From Neelides folsomi (taxonomy: Eukaryota > Arthropoda > Collembola > Neelipleona > Neelidae), in the NCBI GenBank assembly GCA_034687125.1, contig JAQGBZ010000227.1:1-64000 (forward strand): DNA of 64,000 nt. The letters run 5' to 3'. Numbering within the stretch: the first letter of the stretch is position 1; the number at the start of each line of letters is the position of its first letter. Made by a program: the position numbers and the translations under genes. This document shows positions 28,101-43,100 of the stretch, piece by piece. Below the pieces are notes generated by a model. The model saw only the letters and a list, made by a program, of their open reading frames with translations, made no database searches and was not told where the DNA came from.

Positions 28101-31100
28101 TTAACACACTTCTTAATCTCCGCAATTGGATTAAACATAGGAGTTAACATGGGGTTGGAACTACATGGAGAAATTACATTCAAAATGGTAAATTGGCTTT
28201 GGACATTAAAAGATAAAAAATTTAAAAAGTTCAAACTTTGGGCCAATGTAAATTTGTACATTCATTTAGGTAATTTGGATAATGAGGGGCTCACGTCATT
28301 TTAAAACGAAATGTGTGGAGTTCTTTGTACTTTGTTTTACACCCAGCTAATAAAATATTTACCTTCATCAGTCTTTGAAAGAGAAATTTGCAATTTCGCA
28401 TGTTGGTTTTTTATCAACGGTATTTTACACACTTGAGTCTATCAGGAATATCGCCATACATAAATATCTTATATATGGTATACACGTAGTAAAGTATATC
28501 CGATTTAAGGGCGGAGTTTCTTTGCGTGTTGAACTTTCCTTAAATGTTCATTATAAACTTCATTAATACAAATTGTAAAATTTTAACATTTTATAATTTT
28601 AAAATTGGCGCCATTAAAATTTAAGCTTTTATAAATTTCTCAACAGAAAGTTTTTTCATTATAAAAAGTAAAATGCAAAGTTGATAAAAGTAAGTAAGAA
28701 ATGAAAAGAATGAGAATAAAAAGATTTTTTTACTATTTTGAGTGAAGTGCGAGAGGCATTTGTGTGATTTTGGCCTTGTTAACTTGAACTTGTCAGGAAT
28801 TGTTGAACCCCATTATACTTTGCTCCTGTCAAGTTTCTTTTAATTGGGGAAACTTTGAATTTCTTCATCCGCTTCCATCCAATTACATCTTTTGAGATAA
28901 TCCAAAGAGATGATGTGAAGATGAGGTCAGTGAGTCAGGAATTCCAGATAAACCAGTGAAGGAGAAATTGAGGAAAATCGAGTAGTGGGGAGAGTGACAA
29001 GTTGAGAATAGACATTGAAACATTTAATGGCTAATGCAACTAATGGGGATTGTTCCTAAAGGTCAATTTCCTTCCTTTCAATCCTAATGGGTTGTCCTGA
29101 CGGTCAGAGTGACATTTTCATTCTCTCACCCAACCATGCCAACAACGTTTATTTAATAAAAGTACAAAAATTATCATATGAATCACCTCAATAAACGCGT
29201 TCTTACAAACTTACAATGATGACAATAAATAAGGAAAGTTGGAAGGAAAGTTCGATTTATTACAAATAAACATGTTGGCGAAAGCGTGTGTGATATAATG
29301 ATTCAACGATCTTGTAAAATTTATAAAAATATAGTGAAAATATTTTATACGGAATAATATGAATATTTTAATATTAAAATAAGTATTTAAAGATTTTATA
29401 TGGAGTGTTTGAGTGTAAATGGAAGTAAAGTTAAATGAGGTTAAGAAGGTGTTTTGCGAGTGAAGCCACCTTTGATTTAAAGGGTTTAAAGCGAGTCGTT
29501 GAGGATGTTCGTAGATGGCCTATCTCACTCTCTTCATTGCTTTTCACCTTTACTTTTTTACGTGGATTAATATCTTGCATTGCACTTTGTATTGTTCGTT
29601 ACTTGAGGATCCTTTTTATGTACTTTTATATTTCGCGTGGTTCTTCTCTATCTCCTTATTAGAGATTGTGATGATGAAGATTGTCATGAATATGGGCGTG
29701 GAGTAATTAGCGAATCCTTATTACAATAAACACACCGTTTTTATCAGCTTTTTTAAATTTTTTATACACTTATGCATTCTTATATTTTATACAAGATCAA
29801 GTGTACTTATATTTTTATATAATAGATTCGTAAATATAATAGGTGCAAATATTGTAAAAAAAGAATGAATTTTACCTTGATATGTTTATGAAGAGAAAAA
29901 GTAATGACAATGAGAATGAGTAGAGCGGCTAAAAATCGCATTTTACTTTTAAGTTGTTAGCTGATTAATGAGACACTTTTCATCTTCTTCGCACCTCAAT
30001 AAGGAATTGAGTTAATTAGCAATTACCGAACACGCCAGGCATTTTTAAACGCAAAAGTCAATGAGTTCAATATTTTTTATCTTCTCCCTGGTTGGGAAAT
30101 TAAAGAAAACAAGATTTGATGTAACTTGGAGATCTAACTAATTCTTTGCTTTTTACCTTAAAGAGTTAAAAGAAAGTAATTAAGAAATTGTGGATTTTAT
30201 CTCAAAGGCCTCGGACAACCAAGAATTTCTGCCAATTTGACAAAAAATGTATTTACTTTTCCTTACATGTTAAAGTTTTAAGTCGCAAGTTGCAGAGTTA
30301 TAGACAACTTAGAAATTGCTAATTAACTTCATAATTGTATGATAAGTATTGACTTTATCCTTTTGGCTCAGGCGAAAGAATTCTTTGTCAAAGAACAATG
30401 GACGATTAGCGGGAGGTGAAGGAAGTTCAAAATATTTTAAATTGCAAGTGCTGGATCTTGATTTACTAAATTCCAAATTGAGATGCTGGAGAAGAAAAGA
30501 AGAATAGACATATTTAATCATCCCTTATCATTTTTGGTATAATAATCGTCCATTGTTCTTTCAAGACCATTTTAAGATTTGTCCATTAAGCCCCACCTCA
30601 ACTTTTTTTATCCAGCGGTTTAAGTCTATGGATTTTCTATGTTTTACGAAGTAGAGATATGAAGTGACCTGTTGGCAAGTATTGGCAGGTTTTAAGACTT
30701 AAGAGTTATTATTATACAGTTTCCATGGGTACCTTCAGCCTCCAGGTATTACATGTAATTACGTTTTAGATACAAATAATTAGTGATATTAAATAGCTTT
30801 TAGCTTTCAAGGGTTCTTCACCTCAGTTGAAATAACAAGTTTAGTTTTTAAAGATCTCCCATGATCCTGGGAGATGAATTTTATATGTCGTTTGAGTGTT
30901 TCCATGGGGATAATAAGGTTGCCTTTAATGGAACTCCAGCACTAATTCCTTAATGGAAACTTCAACGAATCTCAGATCATGCACGTCAAATTCACACTTT
31001 ATTTAATCATCAACAACATTATGAGTTTCTTCAACTTTCCCAAATCAAATACATAACGATTTTGTATCTGACTCCCTCGTTACTTTTGAAATTAGAAATT

Positions 31101-34100
31101 GAGGATCAGATGTCAAGAAATTGAGAAGAAAATGTAAAAGTGAAGCATCCCTTGATTTCTATCCATTTTATATGCAAATGAAAGGAGAAATGCTATCATT
31201 GTCATGGCGTCATTTTTGCGCATATCGGCAGCTTCAATTTAATGTCTCCAAAGTTGTATGCAAATTGTGGTTTTTTTCTTCTTCCTTCTTAAATGGCAAA
31301 TCCTTCGGCTTTGTTTTCATTTCTGGCTGTGCTAATAACAAAATTCCTCAACAACATTTTTTTAGCATTTAAGCAAATTGTTGTTTTTTACAAACAAATT
31401 TGCTCATTTCTTTATTTCTTTACAAGTCGAATGATTATGTGCGAATTTGTTTTTCCACACTTAAACTTTCCTAATTGAGCCCTGAAGATGATTTAATAGA
31501 GTTGTAAAGGGATGTTGAAGGATGAGGGAATATTTAAACTTTATTGGCCATTCCGCGTTTCCTCAGTCGTTCGTCGCTAATTTTAACCTTACCTTGGGCA
31601 TTTAATAATCAAAATTTAAATATTTTTGAATAATCTTCCACATTATGAAAATAGCCAAATAAATCACATGGCCATTTTCATATCCTACATTTTTATTCTC
31701 CGATATTTCTTTAGTTTGCGGCAGATGCTTAGCGGGAGATTCAAAGTTGTATAGTTAAAAAAGGATAAAAAGTAGACCAAACGGATAAAATGCAATTTTA
31801 GCACATTTTTGACTTTCAACTTTTCCTTTTTGAATAATTTATCAAAGAATTGAGTATGACAGTGGAACAGATGGCAAGTTTGGGAATTTGGCGCATTTCT
31901 CATTCCCAACTTCTCCCTTTCTGCGGTTGAAGTTAAATTGAGCTAGACACGGCAAATACATTTAAAAGCTGTGCATTATTAAATACCCTGCGTCACAATT
32001 ATCTTCAGCATCCAAACCCACTTTAAATGTTCCAAGTTCCAAGATTAATATCAATCTACATTTGTATATGCAAAAATATATATTCAATTAAAAGCTAAAA
32101 ATTTAATTAAAGCTAAAAATTCAATTAAAGCTAAAAATTCAATTAAATGAATAATTCTAAATAATTAATTTTACTTTTTAATATCAGTTATTGTTTGATT
32201 TATTTAAACTAAATCATGCTATATATCAAATATAATAAAGTAAGTCATAAAAATGTGTCAAGATGACATTATCGAAGGTTGATAAAATAAAAAAATCTGA
32301 TTTATCTCATCGTACCTTTGTGTTCGGAATTTGTAATCCAAATGGGAGTTTCCAACGTGTTGTTTATAAATCATGTTTGTCCTCTGAGGAATTGAAGTTG
32401 AGGCAGGGAGAGTGTCGAGGGAATTAACATAATAATTAATGAGAGTAAAATCCACTCCCACGCTCCCTCCAAACGCCTTTAAAACCATCCTCATAAATCC
32501 TCTTCTTAACTATCTTTTATCTTCATCTAATACATTGCTTTTTTGGGACACATTGTAGTTATAACTTTTAATTTTAAACATGAGGAGTTGTTATAGCAAT
32601 TCACTATGTTTCCATTTAATCAACTTTAGCTATTTTCTCTGAAGACTTTAAGAGAAGATTAAAACTTTATTATTTATTAACTAATGGTCATGAATATTAC
32701 CATATCCATTTATTCATCCATTCCTTAGCCAATTTGAACAATGTTTGCTTATATGAAAAATAAAAAAATACATGTAATGTTTTATATTATGAAAAATCCA
32801 AAAGATGTGTTTTAGGAATTTAGTGAGCAATAACGCTTGGAGGGCCAATATTTAAATTAACAATAAGAGGAGGATTATTGGCTTATTGGATTAGGTCATC
32901 CCAAAGACGTGATTTATTGAAGATGAGATTAAAGGTGTTGGTCGAACTATAATTGAGTATGTAAAGGTTATAAAAGTCAAATGTAAAGAAACAGCAAAAT
33001 CTTCTCGTGAGTCCCAGACAATGGGGATGTGTAATGAGATTATTTTCATTATTGCTTAATACTCTTTCTAACGCACACTTTTGATATCTAAATAACTTTT
33101 ATTCGATCTGATGATTCTTATTATTATGATTCGTATTATTATGACTCTTATGTATTCTGCCAGTGATTCAACAAGGAAAAGCTTAACACACATTTGAATC
33201 TCACTTATGTAAATTATCTCTTACATTTTTATATCTATGCTAAACACATTATTGTTATTCAAGTTGAATACTTTTAATTGCAAGTGTTCTATTAGAAGTT
33301 AAGAAGAGAATGCAAATATTTTTTGCAACATTTAAGACACTTGATTGAATGATGGCGATGATGCTGAAAGTTTTTTTTGCAATTAATTCCTTTTTTAATG
33401 ATTGAGATTCAATTGATGAGTTTTAATGATGAGATTTGCATTTTGTGTCTCTTTGGTTTATGAGGATTTGATTTGGGAGAGTCAGTTATTTATATATATA
33501 TATATATATATATCTTTATGTCATATAATTCCTCCTACATTCAACGTCATGTGTAAATTTAAAAATGAAGGCGTCGGTCAAATTCGCTTACTTTTGAAGG
33601 TCAAAATGCCTGAAGGTCTTTAATAAACCAAAAGTACAACTAAATGATCTTTAAGAGAAGTTCTTAATGGAGTCGTACCTGTGTGTTACTAAGGTTACAT
33701 CTCTCAATCTCGAGATAAATATCATACATGGGATATCAAATATCAAACATGTACAATACGGATCAACAATGTGAAGCATGAAAAAAATTAAATTTCCCAG
33801 GCGATAAAAAGCGATTAAATGGGATGATAATTAACACCTAGATTCAAACCTTGCGGTAAAATTTAATAAGGAAGTAAATGACATTATTTATAGTCATAGT
33901 CATAGTATTAATAAGTAATCTTAATTTTAAAGTTATAGGAAGTGTCAGTTAAATAAAATAGAATTGTAAAAAGGAATTGTAATCGAAGCATAATTGAAAT
34001 TGAAGTCTTCATTAGACACAATTATTTAATCCTCATTTCTATTCCTGACTTCCTCCATCCTTTCACTCCCACTGACAATTTATGAAAGTTCTTTTCGACC

Positions 34101-37100
34101 TCTCCAACTGAGACGTCTCCGCGTACAATGAGATTTAAATTTTTCAATGGATTTGTATGGATAGAATAAGAATGAATTCCACTTCCACTCATTATTCGTG
34201 TTATTTAACAACTTCTCTTTCTAAATGTAATAAGTATGCTTACCAATATTTAAATATTTATGCATTACGGGAATGAGTAAGAAAATAATGACAATTTAAC
34301 CATTATTTATACTGCAGTATTTGCAATTGCATTCTTACGTTTAAAGAGTTTAAATCTTTAAATATGCAGTTTAAATTGAATTTAAGTATGGAGGTATAAT
34401 GAAAATAACTACTTAATATACATAATATACTACTTGTATTTGTAATGTTAAGGTACGAGTACTTTTGTAAGTTAAAGTGGGGAAGACGAAAGGTTTGAAT
34501 AATGCAATGATTGAATGGAGAAGTCAGAGTCGATTTTATTCGCGAAAGGCCTTTGCTAATAATTCCTCCTCTGTCCTACATTCAAACCCATCGAACCTCA
34601 CTTGAGCACAAATTCCTTTTACTGATAGCTACGACACTCATCCTACTTAACTACTTACACCCAAACCATAGTTACCTTACCTTTGTGGTTACCATAGTTA
34701 ATAGACGTCTATGTAACATCGGCTAGTTTGAACAATCTCATTCCCTTATAAATTATATACAGATAGTTTCCTCTATAGTGTGTATCTATACAATGTAGCC
34801 CAATGGTCAATGGCTTAAACTTTAAGTAAATTGGTTAAATTCTTACAACACATTTTTTCCTATTATTTCCACGGTGTTATTATTATAAAACAAGGTAGAA
34901 TATTTTCTTATTTGTAATCCCAAACTACGAATAATGTTATTATGACATAGAAAATAAAATAAAAGGCTTCTTTGCCACTATAAAAAAGGACAAAGCCATT
35001 TGTGGACATTGGAGAAATTAAATGGATTTGTTGGGCTCGTGGGAACTTCTATGGTAAGAATAATAAGTGCGATGATGAAACGGACGACGCTTCTTTTACA
35101 CAACAACAACGACAATTACTCCATTTGTACTTTTGACATTATTAACCTTTTAAACTCTTCCTTGCAATGCATTTAAATACACAATGGAAGAGAAGTGAAA
35201 GCAGGAGTTTATGTATTTAAACCCATTGGGAGGAACATCAAAACATGTACGGAATGGCAAAGAAGCAAAGACCAAGAATTGTTTGCAAAAATTAAAATTT
35301 TCATTCCGGCAGATTTCTGACAGAATTCCGTTGGGAATTTTTTTATACCTTTCATTTAAATCTTTTAGCATTGCACACATTTTTGATCTTTATCTTTTTC
35401 CCCTGCGGTTGAATTCTGTAAATTTTTCTCAAATGTTTTTTTGGCAAATGACCACCCAAGAAATGAATTTTTATTTTATATGGAATTCCTTTACGGAATT
35501 TTTAAATCATTTTTGTTTTTACTTTTTTGTCATTTTTGCACACGAGAATTCCATTTTTAAATATTGACTTGGATTGTAGAGAAATATTTTACTTTGGTTT
35601 ATATTGAATTTTATTGTTGAATTTATTGTTCAGATTGTAAAGAAATGGTATTTTTTATTGTCGAGTTTATTGTCAAGTTGAGTTGTGAACTAACGGGTTG
35701 ACTTGTGCAGGAGACCAACTGACCCAAATGTTTATCTTTTTCAAACACCCCCGCGAGTTCCTCTTTGACATCTCCACCTTTGATTCCAATTATCCTTTAT
35801 GTCTTTTCGGGGCGGAGGAATTGAGGGCAGAATGTCAACATCTCAATATTTATTTTACGACGTTATCACTCATCCTTTCTCGTCCACCCTCGACACGTCG
35901 ACACCTTCACCTTAAATAAGGACGAAGTTAGAAAACACCCAATTTTTTTATATTTTCCATCGTGCTCCTCTCAATTTCCCATTTACATCCCATCCACTTA
36001 TATGGAAAATACAATTTGTACTACAAATCTCCCAACCACAATAAACCACTGAAGAGCAATTGTTGGTAGGAATATTAAAGTGCAAGTAAAGAATAGGGCC
36101 ATGTAATGTGTTTGAAATAGGGACAGATTGTATGTAAAGAATAGGGACAGATAATGTTTAAATAGTTTACATGTATTTAAATTTAAACCGCACCCATTTT
36201 CACTTTTAAATAATGTTGGGCGGGAGGAGGGAAAACAGAAGCACAATTCAATTGCTGCATATCGAGCTATCGAGATATAGCCGGATGTTATTGATATTGA
36301 TAAAGAATTAGATATTGGAGATATAATTAAAGTTAATAGATATATATTTATATATTATTAAAGGAGAGTTTCGTTAAGGGACTTCAGGGGCATTGGAGAG
36401 AAATTGCAAATCTCATTTTCCGTCATCTGCTTCTATGCAAAAACTCATGTGTGTATTTTTCCTATCTCTCCATCATTCATTCATTTGTTCGCCTTGCCCT
36501 TGCGAAAATTCCTTCAATTCCTTTCCTTACACTTCTCCGCTCTTTATGTTATCAACTTTTTATTTTCTGATCTTATCAATTCTCCCTTCAGTTCGCTTTG
36601 TTAACTCAAATACTTCCAACGAATTAAATGAGTCAAATAAATTGGATATAGAATAATGGATATAGTACTGCCAATATGGATATTGGTATATGTAGTAAGA
36701 ATATTTTATTAAAGTAAATGTATGTATGACGTATATGAATTATTACTTATATGAAATAAATGTATGAAGTGTACTTTAGGTAATGTATTAAGTAAATGTA
36801 AAAGTAAATGGAAGCTGGAAATTGAATGCCATAAATGAAGTAGTGGGGAGATGAAGTGGAATTCCTCATTTTTCTTCTCCATTAACCACTTGAGCCATTA
36901 ACCAATCATATTTCTTATATATTTTATATAGAACATCACAATTTCACATGGAAGGGGTTGTATTTATATTACTTTTTTGTTTTTACCTTTTACAGTAACA
37001 GATCTTTACATCTAGATGGGAAATTGGATCATTATTTACTACGTGAAAGGGCCCCATTCATTTCATACACTGTTTTATGTAGTAGTTGCAGTCGCGGGTT

Positions 37101-40100
37101 CTAGTTTCATTTATTTATGGCCGTTCCGTGCGATAATTTTTATATGTATCGGAAATTTTCTCTTTGATTTGTGAGGAACGCGTTAATCATGCCTTCATTT
37201 AATAACATTATCGCGGAGTGATCTTGGGGAATTTATCATCTTTTGAAAGTCCTACTTGAAAATAATTAAATAATTTAGTTAGAGAGAAAATGAGCAAACC
37301 TGAATCTCAACTTCTAACCATCTTTTATTGTTGTTACCATGGCAACGAGTATTTAACTAACTCGTTGCTAACAGAGAGATGTGTTAATGATTTTGGTTGG
37401 ATCTATGTGTTGAATCTACAGTATTTATATGAGATCACGTCTGGGGATTATTACAAGCATTTAAGTGTTCAATTCATGTTTGTGCATTTATTTGCTTTGC
37501 CAATTTCCATCCGTCCTCCATTTTTCCCATATAGGAAGGGAAGTGTGAAAGGAATTGATTAAAAGAGAAAATGACTCGCCTCACTATTTAGAGAGAAATT
37601 ATGTTGGGATGCAGCGCGAAGCTTTCCAATACATTTTCCAAACATCGTTAACGGATCTCGATGAATGGATTATTCATCTCCAAAAGTCATATGGCAAATG
37701 AAGAGGAAAATTTGTAATTTATTCTCAAACCATCAACGCTCATGCAGAACAATAAGAAATTTAAAATTCATAATTACATGTATATTATTTCCATTTTATT
37801 TTTGTATCATGAAACTTTCCTGTTTGCTTCAAAGAAATTCAAATTCCCAATATCAAACCCCCGCCTACTTGAAAATTCCATAAAGAGATTTCAGAAGGTT
37901 TTATATTAAAAATGATATCACAATGCATAAATTATTGGCTTATTTATAAAAAATGATAGTAATGAGTCATTATCATTAATAATGACATTTTTAAAAATCA
38001 AGTTTTTTAATTATTTATTTTTCTAATTCTTAATGTTTTATTTAATACGGTAAGGTTTTTTTTTAAAAAACGTGGATTTTTTATATTTAAAAGTGTGGAA
38101 TGGCGAAGGATGAAAAATTGAGTGAGTGATGTAAGTAGGTTCCATTTTTTCACCTATGAAAATGAGTAATGGGCGAATCATTATGCTAATGGGATTTGTG
38201 ATTCGAATCTTCCTCTAAGGAGTTTAAACAAATACTTCTACGTTAGATCTTTCTTATTCATTCCTTGTGTCCTTATGCGTTTCAATTCTTTCCATTCGAG
38301 ATTTGCGTATTGGAACAATCAGTAGAAAAAGATGATACTTGTCTTGTCATAGTGATAACTACAAATGATGTAGGAGAATTATTATATAGATATGTGCATT
38401 GTAAGTAATATCAAAGAGACTAAAGAGAGTTTGATATAAATGATGATCTTGAACTTGTCTGTGAAGTTGGCCCCTTTCCCCATGTAGGGAAGATCGTAAT
38501 ATACAGGAACTAAAGACATCACCATGGAAACATACCAAAGGATTGAAGTCACAAATCCTCTTCTTATTTCCACCATCTGCATTCACTCAATGCAGTTGAT
38601 CCCATACATCCTTATAAATGTTATAAACTACAAATTCTTATAATTCTTATACTGTAAGAATCTTATACTCAATTGTAGGTATGTGTATGGACTAACGATA
38701 AGTTAAGTATAATATGGGATTATGAAACATTTATATACAATTAGCACTCGAACATATTTTGTATAGTTGAAATAATAGGGAAATGAGGATTGGTGTGTTT
38801 GATATTCCAACGGGGAATTGAAGAAGACGGAAATGTATGAGAATGTATGTATGTTTGAATGTAAAAAGAGGTTTAACAATATGGAAATCCAATTGTCATT
38901 TTAAATGGCCAAAATAGGAAGGTTGTTAAAAAAGAATCCTCACCTGCTCCATTTCTCCATTCAAGTTTGTAGTATTTCTTTTACACTCGTCTCGGTTCAA
39001 TTAAAACCATTCGAACTACAAGAGATGTTAAATTCTCAAATATCAATGCTGAATTACTCAAACATTAACTAAGGCCGTTCAAAGTGCATTTTTCTACTAA
39101 AAGTTCAATGTGTGTGGTTAAATAAATGTAATGTGGATCTCCTTAGAAAATTCTTTTATATTCCAAGCCATAGCAACAATTGCATATAAGAAAAAATAGT
39201 CCTTTTATGCTTAAAACCTTATGTCTAATTCCCTTGCATAAAACAATAAAACTATCGAGTATATTTCATATACCTATATTTAAATATATTAAGAGGAATT
39301 TGTATAAGTGGTACATGTGGAATATTTAAGAGATTTGAGGGCGAAGTCAAGTCGTGTCGTCGTGTGTGACGGTAATAAGAGACTTAAAGAGACAATTCCC
39401 ATATAAAGTTACTTTTTTCCAAAAGGACATTCGACTCGAGTCGAATTCATTTCACACCGTGTGGTCTTCACATTAATGGTGAAAACACCAAAATTAGCTG
39501 AAACATTTCTCATAATATCACTTGTAGGTTACAATTGGAAGGGTCTTGAAAGATGAGTTACGTATTTTTCTAAATCGCGTACATCCCATATAAAAACATA
39601 AGAATATTATTTTAACGTTAGTTCAACTTTATAACATTTATACTTAAACCTATTAAGTTTAATATAAAGGTATATTGTTCAGGTATATTCCCTATATTGT
39701 AGTATAAGGATCTGTAAATGCAGGTAGTTAGTATTGGAGTTCATGTACGAGTTTTTGTCGTATGATTTCCATCATTTGATGATCCTTATAAGAATTAGCT
39801 TTTGAATTAAGGGATTTTCATCGCCACCCCCTAAAGTGAGCTGCCATTGAGATCTCTGCCATATACCAAATAGCTGACACGGAGATTGCCATAAGAACCT
39901 GTGCATTTTGGCAGGAGTTTGGCGAGTGAATGTAAAGTCTACTGTGGCCATAGGGGCTTGGTCGCATGGTGCAGCATGGTGGCTATGGAAGTTATGATGG
40001 AATGAATGCGAAGGCCCAAAGCCCCAGAGAAGAAGGAGGTGGACGAGGAGGTCCAAAGTGTGTCAGACCCACATGGACAACTCATTTGCAGTGTGAATTC

Positions 40101-43100
40101 AACTCTCGAGAAGAATCCTCTCATTCTTCCACTGCAACAATCAAAATCAAACGTCCTGAAGTGGACAATTCACATTGTGAATTGTGAGACATTTTTTATT
40201 TTTTCCCGAGCTCATATTTTTTATACTTCGCGTGGAAGAGTTTTTGCAATCCGCGCTTCTGTTACATTTTTTAGACCTCATTGTTGTCATGGAAACGGTC
40301 TTGATTCGGTTTAACTCCCAGTGAACATACAAATATAACAGTAGGCTGCATTTCCAACCATTGTTGCTTTTGCTCCTTCGATTCCCCTCCTGTGCTTCGC
40401 TATTTATCATCCAATTCCTAACACTGTGAAGTTTGGAACGCTGAAGTGAACGTGGAAGTGTTTTTTATTTCAATGATTCATTTCACGGTGTTTGAACTCC
40501 TTAAATCCAACTTCCTCCTTGGGAACAATTAATGAAACAATTAAGAACAATTTGCCTTTAAGACGAGACAATCAATTGATGGAAAGCAACGGGGAATTTC
40601 GGGCTTTTGATTCAAACAGAATCGCCGCGAAACAATAAATTTAACATTAAGAACAATAAATTTAAAGTTAAGGTTCAAGTTTTCCAAAGCCCGGAAGTTT
40701 TTGAATATTTCTTTCGTGTTAATGTGGAGAAGTTGAAGGCGAGGGTTTGTAGGTGTGTGATGGAGTGATTTATTTACAAAGATCTCCGCGTATCTCTCGT
40801 GTGTGTGAAAGAAAAAACAAGGGTTTGAATCCAAGGGGAGATTGGGAGCGTTTATATGTAAATTAGAGATAGCTCAACACACCCTTTTCATCAATGGGAA
40901 TTTTATGTTCATGAGATCCCCTTTTTAATACACGGTTTAATACCAACATTAAATGAATGTTAAATACAACGTTCAACTTCTACATGTTAAATTCCCGGTC
41001 ATCGACTTTTAAATTGTTCTTATAAAATCCATCCAATCCTTCCCTAAATTGGACAAAACTGTGCATAATTTGTTCTAAAAAACCATGTATAAACTTGTGC
41101 TTTATTTATGCATAAATTGTTGGTAAATTGTGTATGAAGATGTGAATAACTTGTATGTAAATTTGTTCGCAAATTGGACGAAATTGGGTAAAGATTTGAT
41201 ATAAATTGAACATCAATTGGATAATTGGTTGTCATGGATGCATCCAATGAATTCCGATTTATATCTCCGGCCATTCCCAAAAAGAAGAACAAGCGGAATC
41301 GTAAAAATTCCAATGAGACTGAAAATAGTGAAAATTGCTCAACCGCCGATCGTCCCGTCCCCGTCTGTCTCTACAATGCGAATAAAAATGTTAAATTAAG
41401 ATTCGTTTGGGACAAAGCGTTCAAACTCTTCACCTCGGCCCGTCCGGTGTACAAAGCCATTTCCGGGTTGAACCAGGAGGAAAAACATGATTTGGTGGGG
41501 ACGACGCGGAGTGCTGCTGGAGGTATCGGAGCGTATGCTGGTTGCAGTGCGGGGAGTTTAAATGCGGCTGTTGCCTTGGGAACGGCGGGAGGGCTGAATG
41601 GAGGTAATGGGCTGAGACATAGCAATTCTTTGGTTGAGCTGGGGATGAGGAAAGACGATCGTCCCCCATTTGCCCGCTCCCACTCCCAACACTTGAAGAA
41701 CGAGAAGAAGACGAGGGAGGAAGAAGAAGACTGCCAATGCACCTTGTGCCGCTACGAAAAGAGGAAGTCAAATTACTCAAAAGCGGCTGCTGTGGCTAAA
41801 CAACAAATTGACTCTGACTCGGGGCTTGACACGTGGAAGCAAGAGGAAATTAGCGAAGATATTCATTGTACCATTGGGCAGAAAAGTTCAGTCAATAATA
41901 TTAATTGTGATAGTGAGAATAGTGGAGATTTCGAAAACGGGAAGGAATCCGGGAGTGGGAAGTTTGGATCCGGGAAATCTGGGAGTGGGAAAGTTGGGAA
42001 ATTCGAATTGAGGAAACGCCAACTGTCAAGATCGGACAAAAATTCGAAGTTGAATTCAAGAAACGGAAGTTTTAAAAATGATAAGTTTGAAGAAGAAAAA
42101 GTGACCGGTAATTTTGAAAATGTCGGAAACACCAGTGTGGTTTTGCTTAATGTCTCCAATGAGGATTATTCCTCGGACTGTTTTGAATGCATGAGCGAAA
42201 TTGATTTAAATAGCGAAAGTTCAAGTGAAAACATGAAAGTTTTATTAACTGAAGTTGAAGCTCCGATGGTAATTGAAGGAGTCAAGTCGTTCAATGAGAA
42301 TGAATTCGACTCTTTGGATTTAACTCTGTTTGAAACCCGGGAGCGGAAAAATGCACGGGCTTTTTTCGACCAGTTGACAAACCTTGCGGTTTTTGACGAA
42401 CAAGAGGAATTTGAATTTGACTGTGATGAATCTCATTTCTACGATTCGCTCTTACGGCCGACTGACACTTACAAAAGCTACAGAATTGGTGATGAAGAAA
42501 AGTCAAGAAAAATGTCAACTTTGGATTGTCGTCGGAATGAAGATTCCGCTTCTGGCTATTTCAATTGGAGTGATGCTGGGAGTGAATTTGAATTCATGGG
42601 GCCAAATACCCTCACTAGTAAATTTTTAATTAATTTCATTCATTAGTTAATCAGATTTTAATCAAATAATTAATCTGGTTTTAATTAACTACAAACATAA
42701 TTACATTACACAATAGTCAGAATATGTAAAACTGGGTTTAATTTAAGCAAATTAATTAAAGTAAATTAATTAAATCAATTCTTTAATTAAATGCGTAAAT
42801 TTGAACGAACGAACAAAAGCGTTTGACTAAAGAATTGGGAGTTTTATTGATTTAATCTTGGAAAATATGAATTGAGTTTTCGAGGTCTCTCCAATGGAGC
42901 AAAGCGAAGGTTCACATTTGTGAATTGAGGCAGTGAGGACACAAGAGACAATTTGGTAGCATATCTTGAGAAGTTGCTTAGGGCTCAGTTCCTTCACCAC
43001 ACGTGCATTATGAATATGTCTATTAAATCTCATCTAGTTCCTTGGATACAAAAGGGCATTATTGTAACTGAGGTTAAAACTACAAGGCTTTTTTCGCAAT

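Larger units (their letters stand above)
15901..39900 (+). other. RasGAP first intron, long AT-rich interior
   Basis: About 24 kb without a gene I can support. Many frames of 60-125 codons exist (for example 17678-18055 and 35211-35567 plus, 32258-32494 minus) but are rich in Phe, Leu, Ser and Ile as expected from random AT-rich DNA. Recognisable pieces are tandem repeats near 20773-20815 and 32082-32148, a TA run at 33489-33513, an X-box at 37333-37346, and looser X-box-like palindromes at 30898-30911 and 38518-38531. No transposon open frame or terminal repeat was seen. Confidence 0.4.

Noticed and set aside
41371-41780. Two minus-strand frames of 116-123 codons
   Set aside because: They lie antisense to the coding exon 41234-42617, whose frame is longer, phase-matched and joined to the RasGAP. 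They are shadows of that exon.
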